DNA of 64,000 nucleotides from Apirhabdus apintestini (GTDB taxonomy: Bacteria; Pseudomonadota; Gammaproteobacteria; Enterobacterales; Enterobacteriaceae), in assembly GCA_033977085.1 (NCBI GenBank), contig CP138906.1:3658001-3722000 (forward strand), in the 5' to 3' direction. Positions 1 to 9,145 of this stretch are shown in pieces. The notes beneath the pieces were generated by a model. The model saw only the letters and a program-made list of their open reading frames with translations. It did no database searches and had not been told where the DNA came from. Each line of letters begins with the position of its first letter. The first letter of the stretch is position 1. Made by a program: the position numbers and the translations under genes.

Positions 1-169
1 TATTACAACAGAGAGTTTCAATAATTGATGAAAAGTGAATTCCTGCAATATTAGCAATAGATAAAAAAGGCCATTAATAACACCAATATTAATATGATAA
101 CCATTGATGTAATTGCTTTAAAATTACAATGATATATGTTGCCCGGTAGTAACGACCTCTTTCTGCGTT

Positions 170-595
170 CTATAGGCTCAGAATCATTCCCTGGTTCTTT
201 TTCCTGACTAAAGCTGGTGGAGTATTCAAACGATATCCATAGCGTGGATTAGATACCAAATACTCTTTCAAACCCAACGGCTCAAGATCTTTCCGGAGTA
301 AATAGATTTGTTGAGTCAGTGACGCATTATATATCGTTAAGTCATCTTTCCCCCATACTGCTTTAATAATATCGCAGCGACTGACGTACTTACCTTTATT
401 TTCGACGAGGGATTTAAATACCTCTTGACGAATACCTTTGATGGCAATTGCTTCGCCATTCTCTCTATAAATGTTGCCATCCTCAAGTGAAAATGAGCAT
501 CCCAACCCTATATCTACAGGCACAATATCCTCCTTCTTATGATGGAGAGCATCCTTTAAAATGCAATTATTAACCAACGCAATCATATATACCAC
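170..595 (-). CDS. Stand-alone OmpR/CadC-type winged-helix regulator
   Basis: This 141-residue protein consists almost only of a C-terminal-type winged-helix DNA-binding domain (Trans_reg_C family, as in OmpR, PhoB, CadC and ToxR). Residues 50-125 show the expected order: a helix with IRQEVFKSLVENKG, then VSRCDIIKAVWG, a recognition helix around NASLTQQIYLLRKDL, and the wing hairpin ending in NPRYGYRL. There is no receiver domain and no transmembrane segment, so it is a one-domain regulator rather than a classical response regulator or membrane sensor. The start is uncertain: a GTG at 595 and an ATG at 586 are both possible and neither has a clear Shine-Dalgarno. It lies in AT-rich, accessory-looking DNA. 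Target genes cannot be told. Confidence 0.75.
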   Translation of the reverse strand: MVYMIALVNNCILKDALHHKKEDIVPVDIGLGCSFSLEDGNIYRENGEAIAIKGIRQEVFKSLVENKGKYVSRCDIIKAVWGKDDLTIYNASLTQQIYLLRKDLEPLGLKEYLVSNPRYGYRLNTPPALVRKKNQGMILSL

Positions 596-1317
596 ATGAG
601 ATAATCCATAAAAAGAATAAGCTCACAAAATGATTACTTTTTCATTCCCTTAATTTTTATAACCTATCGTTTCTATTAAATTGATCGATAATATCTTTTT
701 AAGAGTTATAATACATAAAGAGAAATATTACTCTTAAATCAAATAGTTTTTGCAACAGAAAAAATGTAAGAAAGACTTTATATTGACTACAATGAAAATT
801 AAAACCATCTTATTTTCAATATTTAATACATATAAAACAACAAGTTATAACAATAATGATAACCTTATGACAGTCCTCCGGGGAAAATGGAAAATGAGCC
901 AATCAGAGCCATATAACTTAACAGCGCCTGCTCTTAAATAACAAGCAGGATATAACTATAAGATTACCACTATTGGTAATAACTTAAGAAGGGATTATCT
1001 TGTTGCCAGGCATAATTTTATCTATCTTTAAAATAATAGATGTAATCACTAATATAAAATGATATCTATCAATATCAATCATTATCTTTCCCTATCATTT
1101 TTAGTACCAATTCAAAATTTTGTCGGGACGAAGCACTACACTTTTTGATATATATACCTATAGATTTTATAGTAATTAGCCATTAGCATGGACTAAGAAT
1201 TCATGCGCTAATGATATAATGCTATAAAATGCATCTTGATAAAAATACAGTTTTAATCTTTATTTAAAAATATATGTTGTATCCATTTTATTTATTGTTA
1301 CAACCAGTGGAGGATTT
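596..1317. other. AT-rich region without recognisable gene
   Basis: About 720 bp of strongly AT-rich DNA between the winged-helix gene and the unknown gene at 1318. A 63-codon open frame at 750 lacks a ribosome binding site and family resemblance. The composition differs clearly from the housekeeping DNA to the right and suggests horizontally acquired or silenced (H-NS-type) DNA. It probably holds the promoters of the two flanking genes, but no single promoter can be chosen. Confidence 0.5.
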
Positions 1318-1686
1318 ATGGAAATTGCTATGGGACTGCTTTATGAAAATACTGACAGTAACCTGAACAGACTGATTGAGCGTCAGCATAATGCGTTTCT
1401 ACAGCTAGGAAACCCATTCTTACTCATTCCCTTTAACAGGCAATGGCGCGAGCCAGGACAGAGTACATTTAACGGGCTACACGATGAGACTCTTTTTGTT
1501 CTGGAAAAATTATATACGTTTACAGCATCTCCACTTTTCGGGGTTATGGACGTATCATTAGATGAAAAATGTCTTCCCGCAGCGAGTGAACTCTCCAGAC
1601 TCAATGATTGCCTAATTTATGAGGGCCTAATTATTATCAATCGCGCTTATTATCCTGAAATGATGCGCGTAAAACGTAATCAATAA
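1318..1686 (+). CDS. Hypothetical protein in AT-rich island
   Basis: A 122-codon frame with a good Shine-Dalgarno (GGAGG six bases before the ATG), so translation is plausible. I do not recognise the family. The product is predicted soluble and globular with no signal peptide or membrane segment. It is rich in Leu and aromatic residues, with an acidic middle (HDETLFVLEKLYTF) and a C-terminal part containing LIIINRAYYPEMMRVK. Base composition matches the surrounding AT-rich stretch rather than the core genes. It could be a cargo gene of a small island together with the winged-helix regulator on the opposite strand. Confidence 0.5.
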   Translation: MEIAMGLLYENTDSNLNRLIERQHNAFLQLGNPFLLIPFNRQWREPGQSTFNGLHDETLFVLEKLYTFTASPLFGVMDVSLDEKCLPAASELSRLNDCLIYEGLIIINRAYYPEMMRVKRNQ

Positions 1687-1963
1687 TTATCAGCGGCTGA
1701 GTTTTCCATAATATTAGAAAGCGCCTGCAATAAAATGAGATCAATGACTTAAAGACGATCCACCAGGCGTTATTGATGAAACCGGTTTGACGTTGGGCAG
1801 CGCGTATAAATCGGTTATAACACACTCCAGGAGAGAGTTTTATACACCGCCAACGTCGAAATGACGAATCTGACCGGCTCAAATTACAGGTTCCCGCGAA
1901 TTATAATTAGCAATATAACTGCGGTTTCTAACACCAAACCGGATATGGTATCCGGTATAAAAA

Positions 1964-1985
1964 ACCCGAGGCACAGACCTCGGGT
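1964..1985 (-). terminator. Rho-independent terminator of tcyP
   Basis: On the minus strand an 8-9 bp GC-rich stem (ACCCGAGG / CCTCGGGT) with a short loop is followed by a run of six T. It sits about 35 bp past the tcyP stop codon. Confidence 0.8.
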
Positions 1986-2019
1986 AATAAATAAATAGTT
2001 AACTTCACATTGTAAATAT

Positions 2020-3357
2020 TTACTGAGGAGCTTTTTGCAGCGTTTTTTTCTGCCGGGATAATAATTTTGTCGCAAGTAAGCCTGAAATCATCGAGCCGTT
2101 AACGTTCAGCGCAGTACGCGCCATATCAACAATAGGCTCAATTGCAATAAAAATCCCTACCAGCGCAACTGGGAAGTGAAGCGTCGATAAAACGATAAGT
2201 GCAGCGAATGTGCCGCCACCGCCGACGCCGGCCACGCCAATAGAGCCCAGCGCAATCGCTGGTAACAGCGCGAATAAGAACTGCGGGGATAACGGATCAA
2301 TACCCAGTGTCGGCGCAATCATCGCCACCATAATTGCCGGATAGATTCCCGCACACCCATTCTGCCCCATATTTGAACCAAAAGAGGCCGCCATATTCGC
2401 AATGGTATCAGGTACCCCTAATCTCTCCTGGGAGGTTATTGCCAAAGGGATTGAGGCTGCACTGCTGCGGGAAACAAAAGCAAAAGTTAAGGCCGGCCAA
2501 ACCGTTTTAAAATAGCCTATCGGGTTGCCGCCGGTGAGGGCAATAATAAGACCATGCACCACAAACATCGCCAGCACCGCCAGATAACACGCCACAATAA
2601 ATCCAAGCAGGCTAACAAATTGCGCCAAATGGTAGGAGAGGAAAACCTTCGCCATTAGCGCCATCACGCCATAGGGCGTAAGCGCAATAACAATCCTGAC
2701 CATTTTCATAACCCAAATCTGAACGGCATCGATTCCTACATTCAGCGTTCTGCCGGCTTCCGGTGCGTCATGCTTTACTTTCAGGAGCGCAACGCCGGCC
2801 AATAGCGCGAAGATAACTACGCCGATCACGGAAACGCTGCGCGCTCCGGTTAAATCGAGAAAGATATTAGAGGGAACTAAAGATGCTATCAGAGCCGGAA
2901 GAGAAACACCTGAGGTTTTCGCCACATCGGCATCGGTCAGCGTTGATTGAAGATGGCTAAAAGCACTGGCATCCAGGTGAAGCATCCGCGCCGTGACAAC
3001 CCCCACCAAGCCGGCCATCATTACCAGCCCCATCATGCAGGCAACAAGGGTGAGCGACATTTTGCCAACCCCGGCGGCATTTTCTAATTTATTAATGGCA
3101 GAAAGGATGGAAATAAAAATAAGCGGCATGGCAACAACTTTTAACAAACTAATATAGCCACTGCCGACCACTGCCAGCCAACTGATAATAGTATTCCCGT
3201 GGGCTTCGGGAATAAAATGTAGCGTAATGCCAAGCCCCGCCCCCATCACTATTGCGCTAAAGACGCTTTTCGATATAGAAGTTGTTTTTTTGTTTATTTT
3301 GTAGATTAAGAAACAAAACAGCGCGAACGCGCAGAGATATATTGCATAGAAAAGCAT
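2020..3357 (-). CDS. tcyP: L-cystine/dicarboxylate-type sodium symporter (TcyP family)
   Basis: Inner-membrane symporter of the dicarboxylate/amino acid:cation symporter (DAACS) family, most like TcyP/YdjN, which imports L-cystine. The frame contains about ten hydrophobic segments. It has the family signatures: the serine-rich reentrant loop FVSRSSAASIPLA (about residue 305), the GQNGCAGIYPA motif that follows it, and GVAGVGGGGTFAALIV near residue 380. With the chosen start it has 445 residues, close to the 463 of E. coli TcyP. I start at the ATG at 3357 because AAGGAG lies nine bases upstream; an upstream in-frame GTG at 3384 has no such signal. It is monocistronic with its own terminator. 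Substrate assignment by family is good but not certain. Confidence 0.85.
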   Translation of the reverse strand: MLFYAIYLCAFALFCFLIYKINKKTTSISKSVFSAIVMGAGLGITLHFIPEAHGNTIISWLAVVGSGYISLLKVVAMPLIFISILSAINKLENAAGVGKMSLTLVACMMGLVMMAGLVGVVTARMLHLDASAFSHLQSTLTDADVAKTSGVSLPALIASLVPSNIFLDLTGARSVSVIGVVIFALLAGVALLKVKHDAPEAGRTLNVGIDAVQIWVMKMVRIVIALTPYGVMALMAKVFLSYHLAQFVSLLGFIVACYLAVLAMFVVHGLIIALTGGNPIGYFKTVWPALTFAFVSRSSAASIPLAITSQERLGVPDTIANMAASFGSNMGQNGCAGIYPAIMVAMIAPTLGIDPLSPQFLFALLPAIALGSIGVAGVGGGGTFAALIVLSTLHFPVALVGIFIAIEPIVDMARTALNVNGSMISGLLATKLLSRQKKTLQKAPQ

Positions 3358-3720
3358 CAAATGACTCCTTGCCTCATTCAGCACCTGAAATGCCGGAAAG
3401 GGTTGACTAGCTCGAATAATGGATTGATGGAAAAGCTTTTTCCGCGGCCATTATAAAGCTGCTCACGGCTTATCGCTATAAAAACAAAACAGATTTTTAA
3501 AACCAATTTAGTTTCATATATAAAATTAAATGCAGCGATGCGTCATTCCAAATACAAATATTGCTGGCTCAGCGCCGCTGAGTAATTAACGCAGGGTAGC
3601 GGTACTGTTAATCGCTATCACCGGGGAAATAAAAGGCATTTACCGCACCGCCGCTCAATTGCTAAATGCACCTCAATGGCTTAGGCTCGCGCGGATGTCC
3701 TTAATAAATCAGGAGTGATG
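3358..3720. other. Divergent intergenic region tcyP / barstar-like gene
   Basis: About 360 bp between two divergent genes. It must contain both promoters. A short perfect palindrome (CTCAGCG-C-CGCTGAG near 3570) is visible. No gene or known RNA element was recognised. Confidence 0.4.
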
Positions 3721-4112
3721 ATGAACCAAACTTTCACGCTACACGGCAGCCGCATTCACGATATTTCCTCATTTTACCAAGAGGTCAATCGCGAATTTAT
3801 GGCCGACGAAAGCTGGCAATTAGCGGAAAGTCTCGATGCGTTAAATGACATGCTATACGGCGGCTACGGCGCGCTGCGCGGAAATGAACCCGCAACGCTA
3901 ATTTGGCGTGATATTGCCCATTCACGGGCAGCGCTGGGCCTGGATACTACGCGCCGTTTTTTACAGAACAAAATCGCGCAGCCGGAGCGTTACAACACCC
4001 GGTATATTCAGCAACAATTAGACGCCCTGGAAAGCGGCCGGGTGCCACCTATTTTGAAATAGTCATGGAAATCATTGCCGATCATCCAAATATCACGCTA
4101 CAAGAAGCCTGA
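3721..4112 (+). CDS. Barstar-like RNase inhibitor family protein (3' frameshift)
   Basis: The product resembles the barstar (barnase inhibitor) family: an N-terminal strand, then helices with SFYQEVNREFMADESWQLAE, SLDALNDMLYGGYG and the strand ATLIWRDIAHSRAALG. These correspond to the barstar helix carrying the barnase-contacting acidic residues. The ATG at 3721 fits AGGAG five bases upstream; the ATG at 3718 is too close. The frame as sequenced stops at 4062. Adding one T to the T run at 4052-4055 instead continues into FEIVMEIIADHPNITLQEA and a stop at 4112, which looks like the genuine C-terminus. No barnase-like ribonuclease is nearby, so it may be an orphan immunity protein or have another role. 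Confidence 0.7.
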
Positions 4113-4202
4113 CCCTGCATCGGCCTCTACCAGGCTATCTGCTACACTTTATTAACATAAATGCTTATCCACTTCACGCTCACGAGCAAGGAGACAGGCA
4201 CC

Positions 4203-5074
4203 ATGTTACAGCAGGATTATCAACCGCCGGAAGTCTGGCGCTGGAACCAGCAAAATGGCGGCAAATGGACCGCAATTAATCGCCCAATCGCGGGCGCCAC
4301 CCACGATGCAGAACTCCCGCAAGGAAAACATCCGCTACAGCTTTACTCCCTCGCCACACCCAACGGACAAAAAGTTACCATCATGCTAGAAGAACTGCTG
4401 GCGCAAGGTATTGAAGGCGCAGAATACGATGCGTGGCTGATTCGTATCAGTGAAGGGGAGCAATTTTCCAGCGGCTTTGTCGCCGTTAATCCCAACTCAA
4501 AAATCCCGGCGCTGCTCGATAAAACCCATGCGCCCCCGGTGCGCGTGTTTGAATCCGGCGCCATTTTGCTCTACCTGGCGCAAAAGTTCGGGCAGTTTCT
4601 TCCTGAAGAAATAGCGGAACGCACTGAGGCGCTGAACTGGCTCTTTTGGCTGCAGGGCTCGGCCCCTTACCTTGGCGGCGGTTTTGGACATTTTTACGCC
4701 TACGCGCCGGTGAAAATCGAATATGCTATCGATCGCTTCACAATGGAAACTAAACGTCTGCTTGACGTACTGGACAGACAGCTTGCCCGTCATCGCTATA
4801 TTGCCGGGGAGAGTTACACTATCGCCGATATCGCCGCATGGCCCTGGTTTGGGAACCTGGTATTGGGCGGCGTTTACGGCGCGGCAGAGTTCCTGGATGC
4901 CGCAACGTATCAGAACGTTATACGCTGGGCACAGGATATTGCTGAGCGCCCGGCGGTACAGCGGGGCCGCATGGTCAATCGCCTCACCGGGCCGCTATCA
5001 GAACAGCTGCACGAACGCCATGACGCCAGCGATTTTACTTCCCGCACGGAAGATAAACGCCACGACCTCCCTGA
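4203..5074 (+). CDS. yghU: Disulfide-bond reductase YghU (GST-fold)
   Basis: Nu-class glutathione transferase-like protein that reduces disulfides with glutathione in the cytoplasm. The N-terminal thioredoxin-fold domain contains LYSLATPNGQKVTIMLEEL and NPNSKIPAL, followed by RVFESGAILLYLA. The all-helical C-terminal domain includes GGGFGHFYAYAPVKIEYAIDR and YTIADIAAWPWFGN. It ends in ERHDASDF as in E. coli YghU (288 residues). ATG at 4203 has AAGGAG upstream. As sequenced, the frame does not stop: it runs through the spacer and into gpr. A single missing base before 5072 would bring TGA TAA into frame at the expected place, so I do not believe in a real fusion protein. Confidence 0.88.
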
Positions 5075-5234
5075 TAAGACCGCAGGAGTCGGCCCCCGCG
5101 CTCCCTGCGTCGCTTGCTTTAATGAGCAAGCCTTTCCCTTTTCATTCACGAAAGTGCGTACCGCCCGGCTGACAGTACCTGGGGTTACCCTTACTATAGA
5201 AATCCGGCAACAGAACAAAAATAAAGGAGACGAC

Positions 5235-6276
5235 ATGCTCTGGACCCCTAACCCTGAACGCTATTCCCGCATGCAGTATCGCCGCTGCGGGCGTAGCGGC
5301 CTGCAGCTTCCTGCCCTGTCTCTCGGCCTGTGGCACAACTTCGGCCACCAGCACACCCTCGATTCTCAGCGCGCGCTGCTGCGTCGCGCCTTCGACTTAG
5401 GGATCACCCACTTCGACCTGGCCAACAACTATGGGCCACCGCCGGGCAGCGCCGAAGAAAATTTTGGACGTCTATTGAAAGCAGATTTCCCCGGACTGCG
5501 CGACGAGCTTATTATTTCTACCAAAGCCGGGTATGAGATGTGGCCCGGCCCTTACGGCAGCGGAAGCTCTCGTAAATATCTGCTGGCCAGCCTTGACCAA
5601 AGCCTCGCGCGTATGGGAATTGATTACGTCGATATTTTTTATTCGCATCGGGTCGATGAAACCACGCCGATGGAAGAAACCGCTGGCGCGCTGGCGCATG
5701 CCGTACACAGCGGCAAAGCGCTTTATGTTGGGATCTCATCCTATTCGCCTTCACGCACCCGCGAAATGGCGAAATTATTGCGCGAACGCAGGGTTCCGCT
5801 GTTAATCCATCAACCATCTTATAATTTGATTAATCGATGGGTCGATCAAAGCGGGCTGTTGGATGTGCTGGATGAGGCCGGAGCTGGCTGTATCGCATTT
5901 ACACCGCTGGCGCAAGGACTACTGACCGGCAAATATCTCACCGGCGTACCCAGCGGATCACGTATGCAGCATGATGCCAATAAAATGCGCGGACTAAATG
6001 AAAAGATGTTAACCGACGCTAACCTGCACAGCCTGCATCTCCTTAACCAGATGGCGCAGCGCCGGGGGCAAAGTATGGCGCAAATGGCGCTAAGCTGGCT
6101 GCTTAAAGATACGCGCGTAACCTCTGTGCTAATCGGTGCCAGCCGCCCGGAGCAGCTCGAAGAGAATGTTCGGGCACTGGAGAATTTAACTTTCAGCGCG
6201 CAGGAAGCTGCGGGAGATAGATACCCACGTCGTCGACGGGAATATCAATCTGTGGCAGGCGTCCTCGGACAGTTAG
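5235..6276 (+). CDS. gpr: L-glyceraldehyde 3-phosphate reductase, aldo/keto reductase
   Basis: NADPH-dependent aldo/keto reductase (YghZ/Gpr) that detoxifies L-glyceraldehyde 3-phosphate and methylglyoxal. It has a (beta/alpha)8 barrel with catalytic Asp-Tyr-Lys-His: FDLANNYGPPPGSAEENFG, ISTKAGY, and IFYSHRVDETTPMEE. Near the C-terminus are the cofactor residues TSVLIGASRPEQLEENV. ATG at 5235 is preceded by AAAGGAG. The last 20 codons are out of frame: one extra base at about 6212 (GGAAGCTGCGGGAG where GGAGCTGGCGGAG is expected) converts the normal end IDTHVVDGNINLWQASSD into nonsense. Repaired, it ends at 6276 with 346 residues, the family length. It directly follows yghU, as in E. coli. Confidence 0.88.
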
Positions 6277-6286
6277 TAAGAACATA

Positions 6287-6323
6287 CCTCTCCGCCCGCA
6301 GCCTGAACCTGCGGGCGGAGAGG
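6287..6323 (+). terminator. Strong hairpin after gpr
   Basis: A perfect 15-bp inverted repeat (CCTCTCCGCCCGCAG and its complement) around a seven-base loop starts 10 bp past the repaired gpr stop. The following T tract is weak (CATTCTTA), so it is a likely terminator or mRNA 3'-end stabiliser. Confidence 0.6.
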
Positions 6324-6603
6324 CATTCTTAGCGCTGGCAGAGTGAAGCCACACAATATGCATTCAGCCGCTACACAGTAGCGAAAATAACCCGGCTTAC
6401 GTTTGCGGGAATATCACCGTAGCGATTATTTTCTCTCCTGCAACACGCATTCACCGGCCGGTAAGATATTGCCCTAAGCTTGCCGCCTGCAGTAGCGTTA
6501 TGAGATAGCGCGTCTTTGCGCTGAGAAGCCAGTGCGCTTCGCCAGTCCATGGGCGTTTCCGGGGCGTTATTGCGTATCTGCTCTGCAACGGGAGGCTATA
6601 CAA

Positions 6604-7322
6604 TTACTCCCGATTTTCTATCATCAGACTTTCATCTTCATCTATCAGCGCCGCAAGCTGGCTAACATGGCCGATACAAACATCGCCTGTGCGCCCGCAC
6701 TTGCTTTTATCCACCAATAGCAGCGCCTGCGTCGCACGGGATAATAGCAACTTTTTATAGTGCGCATCCTTAACGTCGGCTTCCCAAATATCCCCATTTG
6801 CCGCAAGGCCCAGGCAAGAGAATATAAACATATCGATATCAATATGACGCAGCAGCGCCAGCAGTGCGGGATTGTCATAACTGCCCTGCTCGCGATCCAG
6901 CCAGCCACCGCTGTGAAGTACCCGAACGTGGCGATGTTTTGCCAGCGTGCAACAGATACGATAGCTATTGGTAAACACCGTTAACGGAATATCCGGAAGC
7001 TGGCGCGCAAGGTGCCAACCGGTAGTGCTGGCATCCAGCGCCAGCGTCATTTCTTCATCAACCCATGCCAGCGCGCGACCAGCCGCCGCGGCTTTACGCA
7101 CGTGATGGCTTTTTACACGCTGATGGGTATATGCACCGCACCGTCGTGCGTACTGCACGCCCCACCGTGAGTGCGTAAAATCGCCCCCTGCTGCTGTAAT
7201 GCGCGCAGATCGCGCCGCAGAGTCTCGCGGCTGACAGATAAAGCCAGCGCAAGGTCATCAGTGGTCATTTGATGATGTTTATCAAGTAATTGAACTATTC
7301 GACGCTGGCGCACTTCCTTCAT
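6604..7322 (-). CDS. fucR: DeoR-family repressor, FucR-like (frameshifted)
   Basis: DeoR-family sugar regulator. The N-terminal helix-turn-helix reads LTTDD-like MTTDDLALALSVSRETLRRDL (residues 18-38). The effector domain contains LALDASTTGWHLARQLPDI, VFTNSYRICCTLA, FIFSCLGL and LLVDKSKCGRTG, the sugar-phosphate-binding core typical of the family. Overall it resembles E. coli FucR, the L-fuculose-1-phosphate-responsive activator of the fuc genes. A single-base loss between about 7113 and 7158 splits the frame; the length after repair, about 239 residues, is normal. Start at ATG 7322, preceded by GGGAAGG. No fucose catabolic genes are in the window, so it could regulate something else. Assignment to FucR itself is tentative. 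Confidence 0.7.
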
Positions 7323-7498
7323 GCATGCCTTCCCTGATGGTGTCCACATTTGAACATTCATTTGTAGCGGCCCTGATGGTTAAAAGCCAGTTGTAACGGC
7401 TGGCAGCCGAAATCTCCCCGGCTCGCAATCAGCGCAAATTTCGGCTCACATAAACTGCAAATGAAAAACACCACCGGCTCGCATTAAGTGATAACGGG
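7323..7498. other. fucR upstream region and trailer end of CRISPR 1
   Basis: A 176-bp spacer holding the presumed promoter of the FucR-like gene and the leader-distal end of the first CRISPR array. No further element was recognised. Confidence 0.4.
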
Positions 7499-8320
7499 CG
7501 GTTTATCCCCGCTTACGCGGGGAACACGCCAGCCGGCTACCCTTAATCGCCTGGCTAAACGGTTTATCCCCGCTTACGCGGGGAACACCCGCTTAGCGCC
7601 GTTCTGAGCCGTTAGACCAGCGGTTTATCCCCGCTTACGCGGGGAACACCTCAGGCGTGACGTCCTCTATCTGCCGAGCGTCGGTTTATCCCCGCTTACG
7701 CGGGGAACACCTCGTCGCGGTCCAGCCATAACTGGATGTGTGCGGTTTATCCCCGCTTACGCGGGGAACACAGGCCGATTCGTTCAGGGCGACCCCAATC
7801 GCCCGGTTTATCCCGCTTACGCGGGGAACACATCCAGTCTGTGTTGTTGAAGTCGATCACCGGCGGTTTATCTCCGCTTACGCGGGGAACACTTTAGAAC
7901 AACTCAAAACGGCTCTGTCGGGTCACGGTTTATCCCCGCTTACGCGGGGAACACATCGGCAACCTGCCAGCCGTGCGTGTACCGTACGGTTTATCCTCGC
8001 TTACGCGGGGAACACTTAATTTCGGCAAAACCGTCATCGTAGACAGCCGGTTTATCCCCGCTTACGCGGGGAACACGATGAGGCATGGAAAGCGGTTAAC
8101 GAAATTGACCGGTTTATCCTCGCTTACGCGGGGAACACGTTATCGTCCAGTTCCCACTGTCGATCGTGGACGGTTTATCCTCGCTTACGCGGGGAACACC
8201 CGAGGACATCTTTACCAGACTCAAGAAGATGCGGTTTATCCCGCTTACGCGGGGAACACAGGCAAATAATATTCTTTTTCATGCGTTGTCTCGGTTTATC
8301 TCCGCTTACGCGGGGAACAC
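7499..8320 (-). CRISPR. CRISPR array 1, type I-E, 14 repeats / 13 spacers
   Basis: Fourteen 29-bp repeats start at 7499, 7560, 7621, 7682, 7743, 7804, 7864, 7926, 7987, 8048, 8110, 8171, 8232 and 8292, with 32-33 bp unique spacers (61-62 bp period). The plus-strand repeat begins CGGTTTATCCCCGC and ends GCGGGGAACAC with loop TTAC, the Cascade (type I-E) repeat of Enterobacterales. The AT-rich leader is on the right (8321 onward), so transcription and repeat sense (GTGTTCCCCGCG...) are on the minus strand and new spacers enter at the right end. Repeats at 7804 and 8232 lack one C; those at 7864, 7987, 8110, 8171 and 8292 have CTCC or CCTC in place of CCCC. No cas gene is present in the window. 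Confidence 0.97.
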
Positions 8321-8440
8321 TCTTAACGTAACCTATTGTTTATATTTATATTTTTTGGCATTATTATTTCCACCAAAAAATGCTTATAAAACAAACAATA
8401 TAAATTTTACTAACCCACTGATTTTAAAGAAATGACAAAA
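8321..8440 (-). promoter_or_regulatory. Leader of CRISPR array 1
   Basis: An AT-rich stretch adjoining the last repeat. It shares blocks with the leader of array 2 at the same distances: TAACCTATTGTTTATA right after the repeat, a CCAAA-containing block about 50 bp out, and ACTGATTTTAAA about 90 bp out. Such conserved blocks in type I-E leaders contain the IHF site and promoter used for adaptation and pre-crRNA transcription. Confidence 0.75.
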
Positions 8441-8652
8441 ACAAAAAGCCATCGATATCACATTTCACCAACTCAACTTTATTAATTCAAAGAGTTATAT
8501 ACAGTCATATTTATATTCTTCGGCACATTCTCTCATTAACCCCAGGCAACCATAGATGGCTCACTTTTAAAAAACGGCCTGAGTTATCTAACATGGACAC
8601 ATCAAATAATTTCACAGAGCCTTGCGAATTCAACGCTAGCGTGCCGGCCATA

Positions 8653-8683
8653 AAAAACGCGGCTCTAAATAGAACCGCGTTTT
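8653..8683 (-). terminator. Terminator of exbBD
   Basis: Stem AAACGCGG / CCGCGTTT with an inner G-U pair, flanked by A and T runs, about 30 bp past the repaired exbD stop at 8712. On the minus strand the stem is followed by six T. Confidence 0.75.
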
Positions 8684-8711
8684 CACAGATATCGCTGTCG
8701 CTTATCCGATA

Positions 8712-9139
8712 TTAATGCGACGTTTTACTAACTTCCTGACCAACAAGACCTATTTTCAGATACCCGGCCTGATGCAGTGCATCCATCACATCCATCATCG
8801 TTTCATAATCCACGGTTTTATCCGCCCGGAAAAAAATGGTCGTTTCTTTTTTCCTTCCGTCACCCGCTCTATTGCATCTATCATATTTTCCCGCGTCACG
8901 GCTTCGTTCCCGAGAAACATGGTCTTATCGGCTTTTACAGAAAGATAAACCGGTTTTTCCGGGCGCGGCTGAGGCTGGCTGGAAGACGCGGGGAGATTAA
9001 CTTTTACATCAACCGTTGCCAGCGGCGCTGCCACCATAAAAATAATCAGCAACACTAACATTACGTCGATAAACGGCGTGACGTTAATTTCATGCATCTC
9101 ACCGTGGTCATCGAGATTTTCATTAAAACGCATTGCCAT
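8712..9139 (-). CDS. exbD: Biopolymer transport protein ExbD (frameshifted)
   Basis: Inner-membrane component of the TonB-ExbB-ExbD motor that energises siderophore and cobalamin receptors with the proton gradient. The single transmembrane segment VTPFIDVMLVLLIIFMVAAPL carries the essential Asp (residue 25). The periplasmic part begins with KVNLPAS. After TEGKK the frame is lost because the A run at 8847-8852 is one base short. With one more A the sequence continues ETTIFFRADKTVDYETMMDVMD and ends KTSH at 8712, giving 142 residues against 141 in E. coli. It lies six bases downstream of exbB, as in other enterics. Iron control via Fur is likely from the box upstream of exbB. Confidence 0.93.
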
Positions 9140-9145
9140 AGCGCA

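Noticed and set aside
750..941. 63-codon frame in AT-rich DNA
   Set aside because: No ribosome binding site, low-complexity composition, no family resemblance.
4161..6332. A genuine GST-aldo/keto reductase fusion enzyme
   Set aside because: The linker is translated intergenic DNA containing the gpr ribosome binding site, and out-of-frame stop codons sit exactly where yghU should end.
7738..8435. Three overlapping open frames with repeated GLSPLTRGT / RFIPAYAGNT peptides
   Set aside because: They are translations of the CRISPR repeats (a 61-bp period read through); not genes.
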